DNA from: Spirochaetota bacterium
GTDB taxonomy: Bacteria > Spirochaetota > UBA4802 > JAFGDQ01
DNA: 37,897 nt
Assembly (NCBI GenBank): GCA_016932015.1
Contig: JAFGDQ010000085.1
Span: 1 to 37,897, forward strand
Direction: 5' to 3'
The position numbers and the translations under genes are program-made. The notes under the pieces were generated by a model. The model was not told where the DNA came from. It worked only from the letters and a program-made list of their open reading frames with translations, and did no database searches. Numbering within the stretch: position 1 is the stretch's first letter; each line of letters starts with the position of its first letter. Of the stretch, positions 15,795 to 25,696 are shown in pieces.

Positions 15795-16637
15795 CTACAG
15801 CATTTTCATTGAAAGGTCAAATGCCCTGACAGAATGAGTTAAAGCGCCGACTGAGATAAAGTCAATCTTGAGATCAGAGATTTCCTTTAATCTGTCTTCA
15901 TCCAGATTTCCGGAAATTTCGATCTTAGCGTATCCGTTTACCTGCTTTATAGCCTGCTGCATCATTGCCTTGTCCATATTATCAAGCATAATAAAGTCCG
16001 GTTTGCAGGCGCATGCTTCCTTAACTTCGTCAATAGTTGTTGTTTCAACTTCGATCCTGTATTTTTTTCCGTAAATGTCCCTGATTCTTTTTACGGATTC
16101 AGTAATACTGCCTGCTGCTTTAATGTGATTATCCTTGATCATTACCATATCAAACAGGCCTATCCTGTGGTTCTGCCCTCCGCCGCATTTTACGGAGTAT
16201 TTATCGAGCAGGCGCAGCCCCGGAGCCGTCTTTCTTGTATCAAGAAGAGTGATGCCTGTTCCTTTCAGCTGACTGCAAATTCTGCCTGTTTTTGTGGCAA
16301 TACCGCTCATCCTCTGAATGAAGTTCATGCATGTGCGTTCGCCTGTAAGAAGGCTTTTTACATGGCCTTTGATTTTAATTACTTTATCGCCCTTTTTTAT
16401 TTTTTTACCGTCTTTTTTGAGAATGCTTACGCTTACAGTAGGGTCAATTTCCTTATAAATCAGCTTTACAACTTCCCCGCCGCAGAAAATCCCGTCTTCA
16501 TTCGCAATTATTACTGCCTCTGAATTACCGTTCCCGTTAAAAATAGCGTTTGTTGTAATATCGCCGTCCCCTATGTCTTCCCTTAAAGCCAGGATAATAA
16601 CAGGCCGGATATCATCATCCCTGAGAAAGTTTGTCAT
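15795..16637 (-). CDS. nadC: Quinolinate phosphoribosyltransferase (nicotinate-nucleotide pyrophosphorylase)
   Basis: The 280-residue enzyme converts quinolinate and PRPP to nicotinate mononucleotide in de novo NAD synthesis. Strong motifs: ALREDIGDGDITT (17-29), GERTCMNFIQRMSGIAT (99-115), LLDTRKTAPGLR (131-142), KCGGGQNHRIGLFDMVMIKDNH (from 150; R158, K168), EVETTT, LDNM, EISGNL and ISVGALTHS. Its ATG overlaps the uvrB stop (TAATG shares one base), so translation is coupled to uvrB. nadA and nadB are not in the window. Length is normal. Confidence 0.95.
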   Translation of the reverse strand: MTNFLRDDDIRPVIILALREDIGDGDITTNAIFNGNGNSEAVIIANEDGIFCGGEVVKLIYKEIDPTVSVSILKKDGKKIKKGDKVIKIKGHVKSLLTGERTCMNFIQRMSGIATKTGRICSQLKGTGITLLDTRKTAPGLRLLDKYSVKCGGGQNHRIGLFDMVMIKDNHIKAAGSITESVKRIRDIYGKKYRIEVETTTIDEVKEACACKPDFIMLDNMDKAMMQQAIKQVNGYAKIEISGNLDEDRLKEISDLKIDFISVGALTHSVRAFDLSMKML

Positions 16638-18643
16638 TATTTTTTAATCCTTTCAAAAAGCTTTATTTTTTTTTCTGTTTCCATCATCTGATCCCTTAGT
16701 ACTGCGGCTTTTTCAAAATCGAGCGCTTCAGCCGCTTTCAGCATGTTTTCTCTAAGAACTTCCCTTAAATTTTTCAGCTTTTCAGGATCTTTTGATCCGT
16801 AATCCTTTTTATATTCTTCAACATATACCAGATATTCGTCGTCAGTTTTATATTCGCGTTTAATAATGTCAAATATTTCCTTTGAGATGGAAGCAGGCTG
16901 AATATTATTATCCTTGTTGTATTTATCCTGTATTTTTCTTCTTCTGTTTGTTTCACTTATTGCTGCTGCCATGGATTTTGTGATTTTATCGCCGTACATA
17001 ATAACCAGGCCGTTGATATTACGCGCGGCCCTTCCTGCGGTCTGTATAAGAGAGCGCTCAGCCCTTAAAAAGCCCTCTTTATCCGCGTCAAGTATTGCCA
17101 CAAGGGACACTTCAGGAATATCAAGGCCCTCTCTCAGCAGGTTTATGCCTATAAGGCAGTCAAATTCCCCTTTTCTGAGGTCGCGTATGAGTTCAACTCT
17201 TTCAATTGTTTCTATTTCTGAATGCAGGTATCTCGCGTTTATGCCGATTTCCGCGAAATACCGGCTCAGGTCCTCAGCCATTTTCTTTGTAAGCGTTGTT
17301 ACAAGCACGCGTTCATTTGCTTCGGCGCGCTTTCTCACTTCGCCGATCAGATCGTCAACCTGGTTTTCCGCGGGCCTTACCTCTATTCTCGGATCAAGAA
17401 GCCCGGTCGGGCGTATGATCTGCTCAACAATCTGTCCGCTTACGTTTATTTCATAATCCTGCGGAGTCGCGGATACAAATACCGCGTTGTGCAGTATCTC
17501 CTCAAATTCTTCAAAATACAGCGGCCTGTTGTCAAGAGCGGAAGGAAGCCTGAACCCGTGCTCAACAAGGCTCTCCTTTCTTGACCTGTCGCCGTGATAC
17601 ATTCCCCTTACCTGCGGAAGAGTCACATGCGATTCATCCACTAAAGTCAGAAATTCTCCCTTGAAATAGTCGAAAAGGCAGGCCGGGCGCTCACCTGCCT
17701 TTCTGCCTGCTATAATACGCGAATAATTTTCAATTCCTCCGCAGTAGCCCACTTCAAGAAGCATTTCCATGTCATATCTTACTCTTGTTTCAAGCCTCTG
17801 CGCTTCAACCACTTTTCCCTGCTTATTGAAGAATGACAGCCTTTCCTGCAGTTCTTTTTCTATGTCATTTACAATGCTTTTTATTCTTTCATGCGATGAA
17901 ACAAAATGCTTTGCGGGATAAATATACGCAGCGTCAATATACTTTTTAATTTTTCCTGAGACAGGGTCTATGCTTGATATTTTTTCTATTTCATCCCCGA
18001 AAAATTCAATTCTGTACGCGTCCTGCAAATACGCGGGAAAGATCTCAACAATATCGCCTTTAACGCGGAAAGTCCCGCGTACAAATGAGAAGTCGTTTCT
18101 CTCATAATAAATATCGACAAGCCTGCGCAGTATATCGTCTCTGTCCCTTAATTCTCCCTGCTTAAAGCCTACCTGTCTGGATTCAAACTCCTCAGGAGTA
18201 CCGAGGCCGTAAATACAGGACACTGATGATACAACAATAACATCTTTTCTGTCGAGTATTGAAGACGTAGCTTTAAGGCGGAGCCTGTCAATTTCATCAT
18301 TTATTGACGCGTCTTTTTCGATGTAAAGGTCCTGTGAAGCTACATACGCTTCAGGCTGATAATAGTCGTAATATGAAACAAAATATTCAACCGCGTTATC
18401 AGGAAAGAATTCGCTGAACTCCCGGTAAAGCTGGGCAGCGAGCGTTTTGTTGTGTGTCAGGACAAGAGCAGGTTTGCGCACTTTTTCAATGACCTTTGCC
18501 ATTGTATAGGTCTTGCCTGACCCTGTAACGCCTAGAAGGGTCTGGAATTTCATTCCGGATTCAACACCCTTTGCAAGGGCTTCAATTGCTTTTTCCTGAT
18601 CACGCGAAGGTATGAAAGGTGATTTAACCTTGAATTGTCCCAT
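16637..18643 (-). CDS. uvrB: UvrABC excinuclease subunit B
   Basis: The 668-residue protein is a full-length UvrB of nucleotide excision repair, loaded on damaged DNA by UvrA and then bound by UvrC. Seen in order: Walker A GVTGSGKT (38-45), the [11 protein letters not shown] beta-hairpin for damage probing, [20 protein letters not shown] (Walker B region), SATPQDYE, motif [24 protein letters not shown], and a C-terminal UVR domain ([15 protein letters not shown]). It is first in a two-gene transcript with nadC. No LexA-like box was found in the upstream 114 bases by eye. Confidence 0.97.
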   Translation of the reverse strand: MGQFKVKSPFIPSRDQEKAIEALAKGVESGMKFQTLLGVTGSGKTYTMAKVIEKVRKPALVLTHNKTLAAQLYREFSEFFPDNAVEYFVSYYDYYQPEAYVASQDLYIEKDASINDEIDRLRLKATSSILDRKDVIVVSSVSCIYGLGTPEEFESRQVGFKQGELRDRDDILRRLVDIYYERNDFSFVRGTFRVKGDIVEIFPAYLQDAYRIEFFGDEIEKISSIDPVSGKIKKYIDAAYIYPAKHFVSSHERIKSIVNDIEKELQERLSFFNKQGKVVEAQRLETRVRYDMEMLLEVGYCGGIENYSRIIAGRKAGERPACLFDYFKGEFLTLVDESHVTLPQVRGMYHGDRSRKESLVEHGFRLPSALDNRPLYFEEFEEILHNAVFVSATPQDYEINVSGQIVEQIIRPTGLLDPRIEVRPAENQVDDLIGEVRKRAEANERVLVTTLTKKMAEDLSRYFAEIGINARYLHSEIETIERVELIRDLRKGEFDCLIGINLLREGLDIPEVSLVAILDADKEGFLRAERSLIQTAGRAARNINGLVIMYGDKITKSMAAAISETNRRRKIQDKYNKDNNIQPASISKEIFDIIKREYKTDDEYLVYVEEYKKDYGSKDPEKLKNLREVLRENMLKAAEALDFEKAAVLRDQMMETEKKIKLFERIKK

Positions 18644-18826
18644 AGTTTAATTACTTTATATTTTTATTTATTGTAGTACTTAAATATTTTAATAAACACG
18701 ATATAAAACAATCAAGCAGAAATATAAATCTTTTATTATAAACAGGTTAAAATAATTTTGACTTTTGTATTTATTTCCGGTAATCAAGATAAAAATAGCA
18801 ATACAGAATCGGATTCGGGGGCAATT

Positions 18827-20134
18827 ATGAGAAGTTTTTTGAGAATATTTATTCCGGTATTTATGGCAGGCATTTTTTCTGCCGGCTTTTCCGACGGATT
18901 GGCTGATGAGCTGGACAATACTCTGAAAGACGATTTTTCAAAACAGGAAACAGTAAAAATCCGCTTTGAAGTAAACAAAAGGATTTATTCTTTTGAGGCG
19001 GGAAAATTCAAGCTTCAGAAGATAAAGCAGAACAGGGAAAAAATACGCGCGATAACAGAGAAAATTGTGCCCTGGGCAATAATGGAAGGCATGGTTCCTC
19101 CGGAAGTCGCGCGTGTAATAGTATATATGTATCACGCGACAGAAGCAGGTGTATCTTTTACGGATGCCGAAGACCTGATTCCTCTTGTCGCGCAGCAGGA
19201 CATTCCCATGATGGATTTTGTGCTTATGGTTCAGTACAATAAAGAGGCAAAAGAAGCAGGAATTCCGGAAGAAATAAAAGACGCTTTTCTCGGGTATTCC
19301 TTTTCAAAAGGCTGGGACGGCGTTTCAATCCTTACCGGAGGAAGAGGGCTTGTTCTGGCAAAAGCTTCAGGCATGAACATAAACAAAACTGCTTCGCTTC
19401 TGCTTAAAAAACTGCCCGCAAAGGGCGCGGATGTAAGTTCAGACAGGCTGATTTCAATAGTAGTCGGAGTAATTGGAAAATCGATAATGAGAAAAAATTC
19501 CGAACAGATTATTAAAAACATAGAAGAATCCCATTATACTGTTGTTAATTCGGAGAATTCCCCTGCAGGCATAAAATCAATAATTAATGAAGCATCCGGA
19601 GCAGGTAAGAGTATCAGATCTGTAAACAGGACTCAGGTAAAGGATACTCCCCTAAAAAACGATACAATAGACAGGGAACAGGGCATAATTTATGAGCCTG
19701 AAGAGTCTTCCGCTAAAAGCAACTGGCAGGTTCTTGACAGGAATATGTATTATGCAGCCATAAAGCCCTGGATCGGAACTCCGTACAGGTTCGGAAACAA
19801 AACAGGCAGGCCCGGAATCGACTGCTCCGGTTTCACGCGAAATGTCCTTGTCAGCAAAAAAGTCGGAGTCCCGTCCGGTGTAATAGGCCATGGAACAGCC
19901 AGCCAGCGGAAAGCAGGCAAAGCTGTAAACAGGGCCGGTTTGAGGGCAGGGGACATTGTGTTCTTTTCCGCGTCTCCCGGCAAAAACAAGATCACTCATG
20001 TAGGGCTTGTAACGTCTCCCGGATACTTTGTGCACGCGAGCAGCAGGGGCGTCATCAATGACCGGCTTAACAGGAAGTGGTGGAAAACACGATATGTCAC
20101 GGGGAGAAGGATTTTTGTTAAGGTTGTTAAGTGA
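18827..20134 (+). CDS. Exported NlpC/P60 cysteine peptidase
   Basis: The 435-residue protein has a signal peptide (MRSFLRIFIPVFMAGIFSAG) and a C-terminal NlpC/P60 domain of about 115 residues: WIGTPYRFGNKTG, IDCSGF with Cys333 as nucleophile, GDIVFFS, ITHVGLV with His391, and YFVHAS with His403. Such enzymes cut gamma-D-glutamyl-diaminopimelate or similar bonds in peptidoglycan. The middle (about 40-300) is helical and rich in charged residues, has no recognised domain, and may target or restrain the enzyme. The start at 18827 is preferred over a TTG at 18758 because the signal peptide begins there and a G-rich stretch lies 6 bases upstream. Its stop is 2 bases before repeat copy 2. Confidence 0.85.
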   Translation: MRSFLRIFIPVFMAGIFSAGFSDGLADELDNTLKDDFSKQETVKIRFEVNKRIYSFEAGKFKLQKIKQNREKIRAITEKIVPWAIMEGMVPPEVARVIVYMYHATEAGVSFTDAEDLIPLVAQQDIPMMDFVLMVQYNKEAKEAGIPEEIKDAFLGYSFSKGWDGVSILTGGRGLVLAKASGMNINKTASLLLKKLPAKGADVSSDRLISIVVGVIGKSIMRKNSEQIIKNIEESHYTVVNSENSPAGIKSIINEASGAGKSIRSVNRTQVKDTPLKNDTIDREQGIIYEPEESSAKSNWQVLDRNMYYAAIKPWIGTPYRFGNKTGRPGIDCSGFTRNVLVSKKVGVPSGVIGHGTASQRKAGKAVNRAGLRAGDIVFFSASPGKNKITHVGLVTSPGYFVHASSRGVINDRLNRKWWKTRYVTGRRIFVKVVK

Positions 20135-20136
20135 AT

Positions 20137-20332
20137 CTGAACCAGGATTCGCAGGATTAAAGGATTGGCATGATTTCTACTAATAATGTACAACTTATAA
20201 AGTGATATCCTTTTCGGGAACAAAGATCTTTTTACAAAATATCTTCCCCAATCCACAGAAATTCCGGCAATAATTTTTTTTTACAAAAATGCCAATCAAG
20301 TTAATCCTTTAATCCTGCGAATCCTGGTTCAG
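20137..20332. repeat. Long inverted repeat element, copy 2 (30-bp perfect arms)
   Basis: Bases 20137-20166 and 20303-20332 are perfect reverse complements over 30 bp. After a symmetric 4-base gap the pairing resumes (TGATT 20171-20175 with AATCA 20294-20298). The arms are built from a repeated AGGATT unit (CAGGATTCG, CAGGATTAA, AGGATTGG). The 118-base interior is AT-rich without a reading frame. The element fills the gap between the NlpC/P60 stop (20134) and tRNA-Arg. It could end transcription, act as a MITE-like or palindromic unit, or both. Confidence 0.85.
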
Positions 20333-20400
20333 GCAGTAAAAAATAATAGACAAAATTATTCGTATTTATCAGAGATATAGATTATATTGAAGATTGATTA

Positions 20401-20473
20401 GCGCCTGTAGCTCAGTGGATAGAGCAATGGCCTCCGGAGCCATGTGTCGCGCGTTCGACTCGCGCCAGGCGTA
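20401..20473 (+). tRNA. tRNA-Arg (anticodon CCG)
   Basis: The cloverleaf folds fully: acceptor GCGCCTG with CAGGCGT (first pair G-U), D-stem GCTC/GAGC with loop AGTGGATA, anticodon stem ATGGC/GCCAT around CTCCGGA (anticodon CCG, reads CGG), variable GTGTC, and T-stem GCGCG/CGCGC with loop TTCGACT. The discriminator is A. The 3' CCA is not encoded, so it must be added after transcription. It is isolated, with a strong terminator 18 bases downstream. Confidence 0.95.
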
Positions 20474-20490
20474 AATTTAGGTTTATCTGC

Positions 20491-20530
20491 AATAAAAAAG
20501 ACATGAGCTTAAACTCATGTCTTTTTTATT
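20491..20530. terminator. Strong bidirectional terminator
   Basis: A 17-bp perfect stem (20491-20507 with 20514-20530) has a CTTAAA loop, a GACATGAG/CTCATGTC core and A- and T-tracts on both ends. It ends the tRNA transcript on the plus strand and the small exported-protein gene (20558-20911) on the minus strand. Confidence 0.9.
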
Positions 20531-20557
20531 GTTATTTTAATAGTTTTAATACAAATA

Positions 20558-20911
20558 CTATTCTGCTGTGCACTCATCAATATCTTCAAGACTATCCGCA
20601 CCGGTTAGACAATCAATTATATCCTGATCCCACGGTTCTTCTTCACACCAATCCATTAATTCTTCTGTCATATAATCTTCAAAATCTTCTTCTGGAATAT
20701 TTTTACATTCATTCAAATCAAAACCCTCAGTCCCAGCGAACTCGTCACAAATATCATCTTGGGTCATGCCTGAATCTTTAAAAACGTCTACTGCATTACC
20801 TACTGCATCACTACAGGAATTGTCGTCGTCATCCCCGCACATAGCTCCTGTAAGAGCAAACGCCAGCATTAAAATTACCAGCGGTTTAATAAAAATTAAA
20901 AATTTCTTCAT
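20558..20911 (-). CDS. Small acidic cysteine-rich exported protein, possible lipoprotein
   Basis: The 117-residue protein begins MKKFLIFIKP with a hydrophobic core up to FALTGAMC (C25), then a run of four aspartates. The sequence before C25 (GAM) is not a standard lipobox, so lipidation is uncertain; cleavage by signal peptidase I is also possible. The mature part is very acidic and has six more cysteines (33, 55, 69, 89, 101, 114), an even number that could form three disulfides. The ribosome site AAGGAGG is strong, 5 bases before ATG. I do not recognise the family. It shares the downstream terminator with tRNA-Arg. Confidence 0.65.
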   Translation of the reverse strand: MKKFLIFIKPLVILMLAFALTGAMCGDDDDNSCSDAVGNAVDVFKDSGMTQDDICDEFAGTEGFDLNECKNIPEEDFEDYMTEELMDWCEEEPWDQDIIDCLTGADSLEDIDECTAE

Positions 20912-21179
20912 AAAAACCTCCTTAAAATGTTATTGAAATATTAAAACATTATAGCTGTATAATAATAAATGCTTTTGCCCGAAGTCAATTGAATTTTTGG
21001 GAAAATTATGCCCGGACGTCTTTTCACTTAAAGAATAAATTTCATTCAACGCTGCTTATTTAAAAGGCTGTATTTATAAAATAATAATATTTTTCAATTT
21101 AAAAAAAATGATTGAAAAGAAAGGCCTTTAACAAAGATTAGTCGTAGAAACAGGATTAAAAAATGTTATACTGCTGATC

Positions 21180-23048
21180 ATGGAAAATATATTTGATATA
21201 ATAATTGTCGGCGCAGGACATGCGGGGGCCGAGGCATCCGTAGCATGCTCAGGCATGGGCTTCAATACTCTGCTTTTAACAGGCAATCTTGATACAATAT
21301 GCCAGATGAGCTGCAACCCCGCGATCGGAGGCCTTGCCAAAGGACATTTAGTAAGAGAGATCGATGCAATGGGCGGGATCATGGGCAAGGTAATAGACCG
21401 CACAGGCATTCATTTCAAAATGCTGAACAAAAGCAAAGGCCCTGCCGTATGGGCTCCGCGCGCTCAGGCAGATAAAAAGGCTTATCAGTTTATGATGAAA
21501 CATGAACTTGAGAACCGTGAGAATCTTACAATTATACAGGATACTGTAACAAAAGTCCTTGCTGAACAGAATGAAGTAAAGGGAGTGCTTACTGAAAGGA
21601 ACATGAAATTTCTTGCCGGAGCTGTAATACTCTGCACAGGCACATTCCTGAAAGGGCTGATTCATATAGGAGAATATAATCAGAAAGCCGGAAGGCTCGG
21701 GGACTTTTCAGCGGAAGCGCTTTCCGATTCCTTAAGAGAGCTCGGCTTTCCGGTAAAGCGCCTGAAAACAGGAACACCTCAGAGAGTTAACAAAAATTCA
21801 ATAGACTTTTCAAAAATGGAGATACAGGAGCCGGATGTTAAGCCGATTCCTTTTTCATACACTACTGAAAATATTGAAGCTGAACAGATACCCTGCTGGA
21901 TAACCTATACCGCTGAAAAAACACATGAAATAATACGCGCGAATATTCACAGGTCTCCCATGTATTCCGGAAAAATTAACGGAGTAGGGGCAAGATACTG
22001 CCCTTCAATTGAAGACAAGGTCGTGCGCTTTTCGGACAAACCCAGGCATCAGCTTTTTCTTGAGCCTGAAGGGCTTAACACCAACGAGTATTACATAAAC
22101 GGCTTTTCGAGCTCACTTCCTGAAGAGGTTCAGCTTGAAATGGTAAGGACTGTGCCGGGCCTTGAAAATGTACAGGTTATGCGGCCTGCATACGCCATAG
22201 AATATGACTTTGTTCCTCCTACAGAGCTCAAACCCTCTCTTGAGACAAAGAGAATTTCCGGTCTTTTTCACGCGGGCCAGATCAACGGCACTTCAGGTTA
22301 TGAGGAAGCTGGGGCGCAGGGCCTTATTGCAGGCATAAACGCCGCAAGAAAACTGCAGGGAAAGCAGCCGCTTGTACTTAAGCGTACGGAAGCATACGCG
22401 GGTGTTTTGATTGACGACCTTGTTACCAAAGGCACGGAAGAACCGTACAGAATGTTTACGTCAAGGGCCGAGCACCGTCTTCTGCTCAGGCAGGATAACG
22501 CGGACAAAAGGCTGATGTTTTACGGATTTGAGAACGGGCTAATCTCTGAAGAGCAGTTTCATAAGATGCAGGAAAAGTACGAAAAAGTTGAATCTTACAT
22601 AAATGAATTTTCAAGCAGGATGATAGTGATTGATGATACGCTGAAAGAGCTTCTCTCAAAAAACAGCAGCAACAATCTGCCCGGCAAATTACAGGCCGGA
22701 TATCTGCTGAAGCGTCCTGAAATTAAAATGCATCATATCATTAAAGCTCTGAATATTGAAATCGCTGACGATATCGCACCTGTTGTGGAAATGGAAATTA
22801 AGTACGAAGGCTACATTAAGAAAGAAAAAGAACGCGTTGAAAAAATGAAAAGATACGAGGAGAAGCCCATTCCCGAGGAAATGGACTATACTGCTATCAA
22901 GGGACTGAAAAACGAAGCCAGGGAAAAACTGATCAGAATCAAACCCGGAACAATAGGCCAGGCCCTGAGAATTTCCGGAGTTGACCCTTCGGATATATCA
23001 ATAATTCTTGTTCATCTTGAAGCTCTCGGTAAAAGGAGCGTTGTGTAG
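21180..23048 (+). CDS. mnmG: tRNA U34 carboxymethylaminomethyl-modification enzyme MnmG (GidA)
   Basis: The 622-residue FAD protein works with MnmE to modify uridine 34 of certain tRNAs. Seen: FAD loop [11 protein letters not shown] (10-20), [22 protein letters not shown] (around 45-66), the cysteine-containing [14 protein letters not shown] segment, [46 protein letters not shown] and a C-terminal helical domain ending [20 protein letters not shown]. It is full length and intact. In many bacteria mnmG and rsmG sit next to each other by the origin; here they are separated by 6.4 kb carrying seven genes. It starts just before a weak ribosome site and ends with a shared terminator (23115-23161). 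Confidence 0.97.
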   Translation: MENIFDIIIVGAGHAGAEASVACSGMGFNTLLLTGNLDTICQMSCNPAIGGLAKGHLVREIDAMGGIMGKVIDRTGIHFKMLNKSKGPAVWAPRAQADKKAYQFMMKHELENRENLTIIQDTVTKVLAEQNEVKGVLTERNMKFLAGAVILCTGTFLKGLIHIGEYNQKAGRLGDFSAEALSDSLRELGFPVKRLKTGTPQRVNKNSIDFSKMEIQEPDVKPIPFSYTTENIEAEQIPCWITYTAEKTHEIIRANIHRSPMYSGKINGVGARYCPSIEDKVVRFSDKPRHQLFLEPEGLNTNEYYINGFSSSLPEEVQLEMVRTVPGLENVQVMRPAYAIEYDFVPPTELKPSLETKRISGLFHAGQINGTSGYEEAGAQGLIAGINAARKLQGKQPLVLKRTEAYAGVLIDDLVTKGTEEPYRMFTSRAEHRLLLRQDNADKRLMFYGFENGLISEEQFHKMQEKYEKVESYINEFSSRMIVIDDTLKELLSKNSSNNLPGKLQAGYLLKRPEIKMHHIIKALNIEIADDIAPVVEMEIKYEGYIKKEKERVEKMKRYEEKPIPEEMDYTAIKGLKNEAREKLIRIKPGTIGQALRISGVDPSDISIILVHLEALGKRSVV

Positions 23049-23114
23049 GGAATGTAATAACATTATATACTTTATAATAGATATGAATAATTAGGGAAAA
23101 AAGTTTGAGATATG

Positions 23115-23161
23115 TTAAAAAGCCTCAGTCAATATAATTAAAGTTGGTTGAGGCTTTTTAA
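23115..23161. terminator. Bidirectional terminator between mnmG and the small lipoprotein gene
   Basis: TTAAAAAGCCTCA (23115-23127) pairs with TGAGGCTTTTTAA (23149-23161) over 13 bp, and the stem may extend a few more pairs inward (GTCAA with TTGGT). A- and T-tracts lie on both sides, so it can serve mnmG on the plus strand and the lipoprotein on the minus strand. Confidence 0.85.
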
Positions 23162-23188
23162 ATTTTAAACCAGATATTTACTCATGGA

Positions 23189-23614
23189 CTATTTACACCA
23201 ATCAAATCCGCCGGGCCCCCCCCAGCCGTCATCATCCGATTCAATTGTCTCATTGATATCATCATCAACCGTTATACTTTCAATTGCGATGGCATAATCA
23301 TCCGGGCAGTCAGGAGTCAAGGTTTCTGCTCCATTTCCGTTAACATCAATGAAAAGCCCTGCGGTATATGTGTCTTCTTCAACATCTTCGATTACTATTG
23401 TAGCAGATCCGTTCGTAAATGCTGCGGACGTGCTATATTCCGCTTCGCAGTCAATCCCCTGATTGGCACCTAAACATGCTTTTGCATATACTGTACAGTC
23501 AGTGGTTACTTCATCTTTTTCAACAACAAGTGTAACTTTGTACTTCTCTTCTTCACCGCATGCAATAAAAGATATAATTGCAGCGAAAAATAAAAAGAGT
23601 AATAATTTTTTCAT
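23189..23614 (-). CDS. Small acidic lipoprotein, function unknown
   Basis: The 141-residue protein has a clear lipoprotein signal: MKKLLLFLFFAAIISFIA before C19. The mature part is acidic, with a single beta-sandwich-like domain (YKVTLVVEKDE, ATIVIEDVEEDTYTAGLFIDVNGNG) similar in feel to carboxypeptidase-regulatory or calcium-responsive domains. It carries five more cysteines and ends GGFDWCK, near a glycine- and aspartate-rich tail. GGGAG lies before the ATG. It may be transcribed from its own promoter in the 146-base gap after the HPS/RraA gene. No family recognised. Confidence 0.7.
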   Translation of the reverse strand: MKKLLLFLFFAAIISFIACGEEEKYKVTLVVEKDEVTTDCTVYAKACLGANQGIDCEAEYSTSAAFTNGSATIVIEDVEEDTYTAGLFIDVNGNGAETLTPDCPDDYAIAIESITVDDDINETIESDDDGWGGPGGFDWCK

Positions 23615-23760
23615 AAAAAAACTCCCATGATTTTTTAGAATGTATTTTTATTTAAATTGGCATGAAGTCCGAAAGGTTAACTTTATTTAATATATTATCG
23701 TTAAATTTAAAAAATACAAATAGTTATATTTCGTTTAACTAATTGTATTTTTTCCTAAAC

Positions 23761-25083
23761 TTATTTTTTAATGTCCCATTTTTTCAGATAAGCTGTCTTT
23801 CCAAGCGTGCTGCCGCGCTTTATTTCCTCCCTGATCCTGTCTTCTTTTTCCTTTACATCAATGGCCCGGTTCGCAATTTCCATTGCTTTTTTCTTCGGAA
23901 CAGCGACTATCCCGCTTTCGTCTCCAATAATCCAGTCTCCGGGTTCTATGCTCCGGCCTCCGCATTCAATTACCGCGTTAATCTCTCCGAATCCTTTGGG
24001 CTCTCCCGCAGTTGGAGTAAAATGCCTGGCAAATACCGGAAACTGCAGTTTTCTGATGTCGTCAATATCCCGCGCAGCTCCGTCGATTATTACAGCGATC
24101 ACGCCTGCGGTAATACAGGAATGGGTAGCCAGCTCTCCCCAGCAGGCAATTTCGCTTGCGCAGGAGTCAATAACTAGCACATCTCCGGGCCTGCATTCAT
24201 CAATTGCCGCGACAGGTTTACTCCAGTCTCCGGAGTAGGTGCGGACTGTTACTGCGGGGCCCGCGAATTTCATTGGCTTTTCAGGAGAACCCTGCCATAC
24301 AGGCTTCAGGCCTCTCATTTCGCCTGTTCTGTGCATTGCGTCTGAAATATTTGCAGTGCTGACTTTGCTGAAAGCTTCCGCGAGATGTTCCGCGTCAAAT
24401 TTATGGAATTCCTTTGTCTCAACTGGCTTTCCGCTCTTCAGTGATTCAATTATTTTTTCAGCGATCTCTTTAGGATTTTTCGCTTTGTATAATGAACCGC
24501 CTGCTTCATAGGCTTTAACTGCTGTTTCGCTGTTCAGGCCGCCTGCTGCTGCTATCATAATATTGCTGCTGCAGGCTTTGCTGACTTTCTTTATGAGTTC
24601 AACCGGCTCAATCCCGAGTACCTGCTGGTCAAGCCCGACGTGAATATTAATAATATCAACTCCAAGTTCTTCAAGCTCTTTTGCGCGTTTTACAGGGTCA
24701 TCTGTTGCTATAAGGTCGGCTCCTATTTTTACACCGTATTTCTTTCCTGCAAGAACCGCTTCGCTTATCATTGAATCAGGAGAGACCCCCAGAATCAGTA
24801 CAACATCAGCGCCCGACTTTGCGGCTATCTCTACTTCTACCGCTCCCGCGTCCATTGTTTTCATGTCCGCAACAATTGTTTTCTCCGGAAACCTGTTCCT
24901 TAATGCCCTGACCGATTCCATTCCGTCAGCCTTGATAAGAGGTGTACCTGATTCAATCCACGTAACACCTCCTGATACTGCTTCTTCAGCTATCTGTAAA
25001 GCGCGCGGCAGGTCAATCAGGTCGAGCGCGATCTGCAGGGGCGGCAATTTTTTTGTCTGAATTTTTACAGCTGTTTTTTGCAT
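23761..25083 (-). CDS. Hexulose-6-phosphate synthase / RraA-like aldolase fusion
   Basis: This is a 440-residue two-domain enzyme. Residues about 14-212 are an OMPDC-superfamily barrel of the hexulose-6-phosphate synthase type: ALDLID (19-24), E44, the D-x-K-x-x-D motif ADMKTMD (D73, K75, D78), and AAAGGLN before the phosphate site. Residues about 225-430 are RraA/HMG-CHA-aldolase-like: STANISDAMHRTG (242-254), WGELAT (315-320) and VIIDGAARDIDDI (331-343). The barrel half could join formaldehyde to ribulose-5-phosphate or run in reverse; the RraA half may be a pyruvate aldolase or a bound regulator. The same fusion is known in archaea and some bacteria. The isomerase (PHI) is not adjacent. 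GGAGG precedes the ATG. Confidence 0.85.
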   Translation of the reverse strand: MQKTAVKIQTKKLPPLQIALDLIDLPRALQIAEEAVSGGVTWIESGTPLIKADGMESVRALRNRFPEKTIVADMKTMDAGAVEVEIAAKSGADVVLILGVSPDSMISEAVLAGKKYGVKIGADLIATDDPVKRAKELEELGVDIINIHVGLDQQVLGIEPVELIKKVSKACSSNIMIAAAGGLNSETAVKAYEAGGSLYKAKNPKEIAEKIIESLKSGKPVETKEFHKFDAEHLAEAFSKVSTANISDAMHRTGEMRGLKPVWQGSPEKPMKFAGPAVTVRTYSGDWSKPVAAIDECRPGDVLVIDSCASEIACWGELATHSCITAGVIAVIIDGAARDIDDIRKLQFPVFARHFTPTAGEPKGFGEINAVIECGGRSIEPGDWIIGDESGIVAVPKKKAMEIANRAIDVKEKEDRIREEIKRGSTLGKTAYLKKWDIKK

Positions 25084-25696
25084 GCTTATTCCTCCAAAAT
25101 TTTTCGAACTTCATTTGCAAATTATTTACAGGCCTTTAATCTGTCTGGCAGTTAAAATGGATATTCAGGGCGAGCTGTCAACAATATTTTAAGAATATTA
25201 TACGAATAATAATAATTTTTTAAACAAATAGTGCGAAAAACCATAAAAAATTATATAATATTTGTATTTTAATTAGTTTTCTTTGTTTGCGCGGTCCCTT
25301 TTTAAGGGTTTTTGCTAATAACAGCTGTTTGAAACGATATAGTAAGTTAATCCGGATTTTTGTTCATCTCTTTGAGTTTAATTTTCCGCTGCCTGTCGCG
25401 GAACGTTACGTTTTTATAATTGTAATTATTCAGCTTTAGCGGAGCAGGAAGTACAACTTGATAATTATTTCTTTTCACACAGTCTGTTGCGGCGGGTTTG
25501 TTCATTTTTTACACAAAATAAATTAACAATGATTTAAATCTTTCTTTTGCTGTGAAGTAAATAATGTGTTGTGCGAAGGATGAAATTATATTTTTATTCC
25601 GGCGAAAAATTCAGGAATAATTTTAAATATAAGAGATTTAAAATATAAATAACACTCGGATTACTTAATGATTAACGGGAAGATTGTCCAAATTTT
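25084..25696. other. 613-base AT-rich spacer with one weak small reading frame
   Basis: No convincing gene, tRNA or strong terminator is present. On the minus strand 25347-25505 encodes a 52-residue frame (listed separately). On the plus strand a weak stem CCCTT/AAGGG plus five T residues occurs at 25296-25313. Base composition is lower in GC than in the neighbouring genes. Confidence 0.5.
25347..25505 (-). CDS. Possible 52-residue small protein (unsupported family)
   Basis: ATG at 25505 opens a frame of 52 codons (MNKPAATDCVKRNN to KLKEMNKNPD). It is the only island of near-coding base composition in the 613-base spacer. It is basic and tyrosine/asparagine-rich, with no signal peptide or membrane segment. 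No ribosome site is seen before the ATG. It could be a relic or chance; it is included because of the length of the otherwise empty spacer. Confidence 0.25.
   Translation of the reverse strand: MNKPAATDCVKRNNYQVVLPAPLKLNNYNYKNVTFRDRQRKIKLKEMNKNPD

Noticed and set aside
18758..18763. TTG start for the NlpC/P60 gene
   Set aside because: It would add 23 residues before a good signal peptide; the sequence looks more like a -35 box (TTGACT).
25296..25313. Weak terminator-like stem with five T residues
   Set aside because: Only 5 bp, and no plus-strand gene ends near it.
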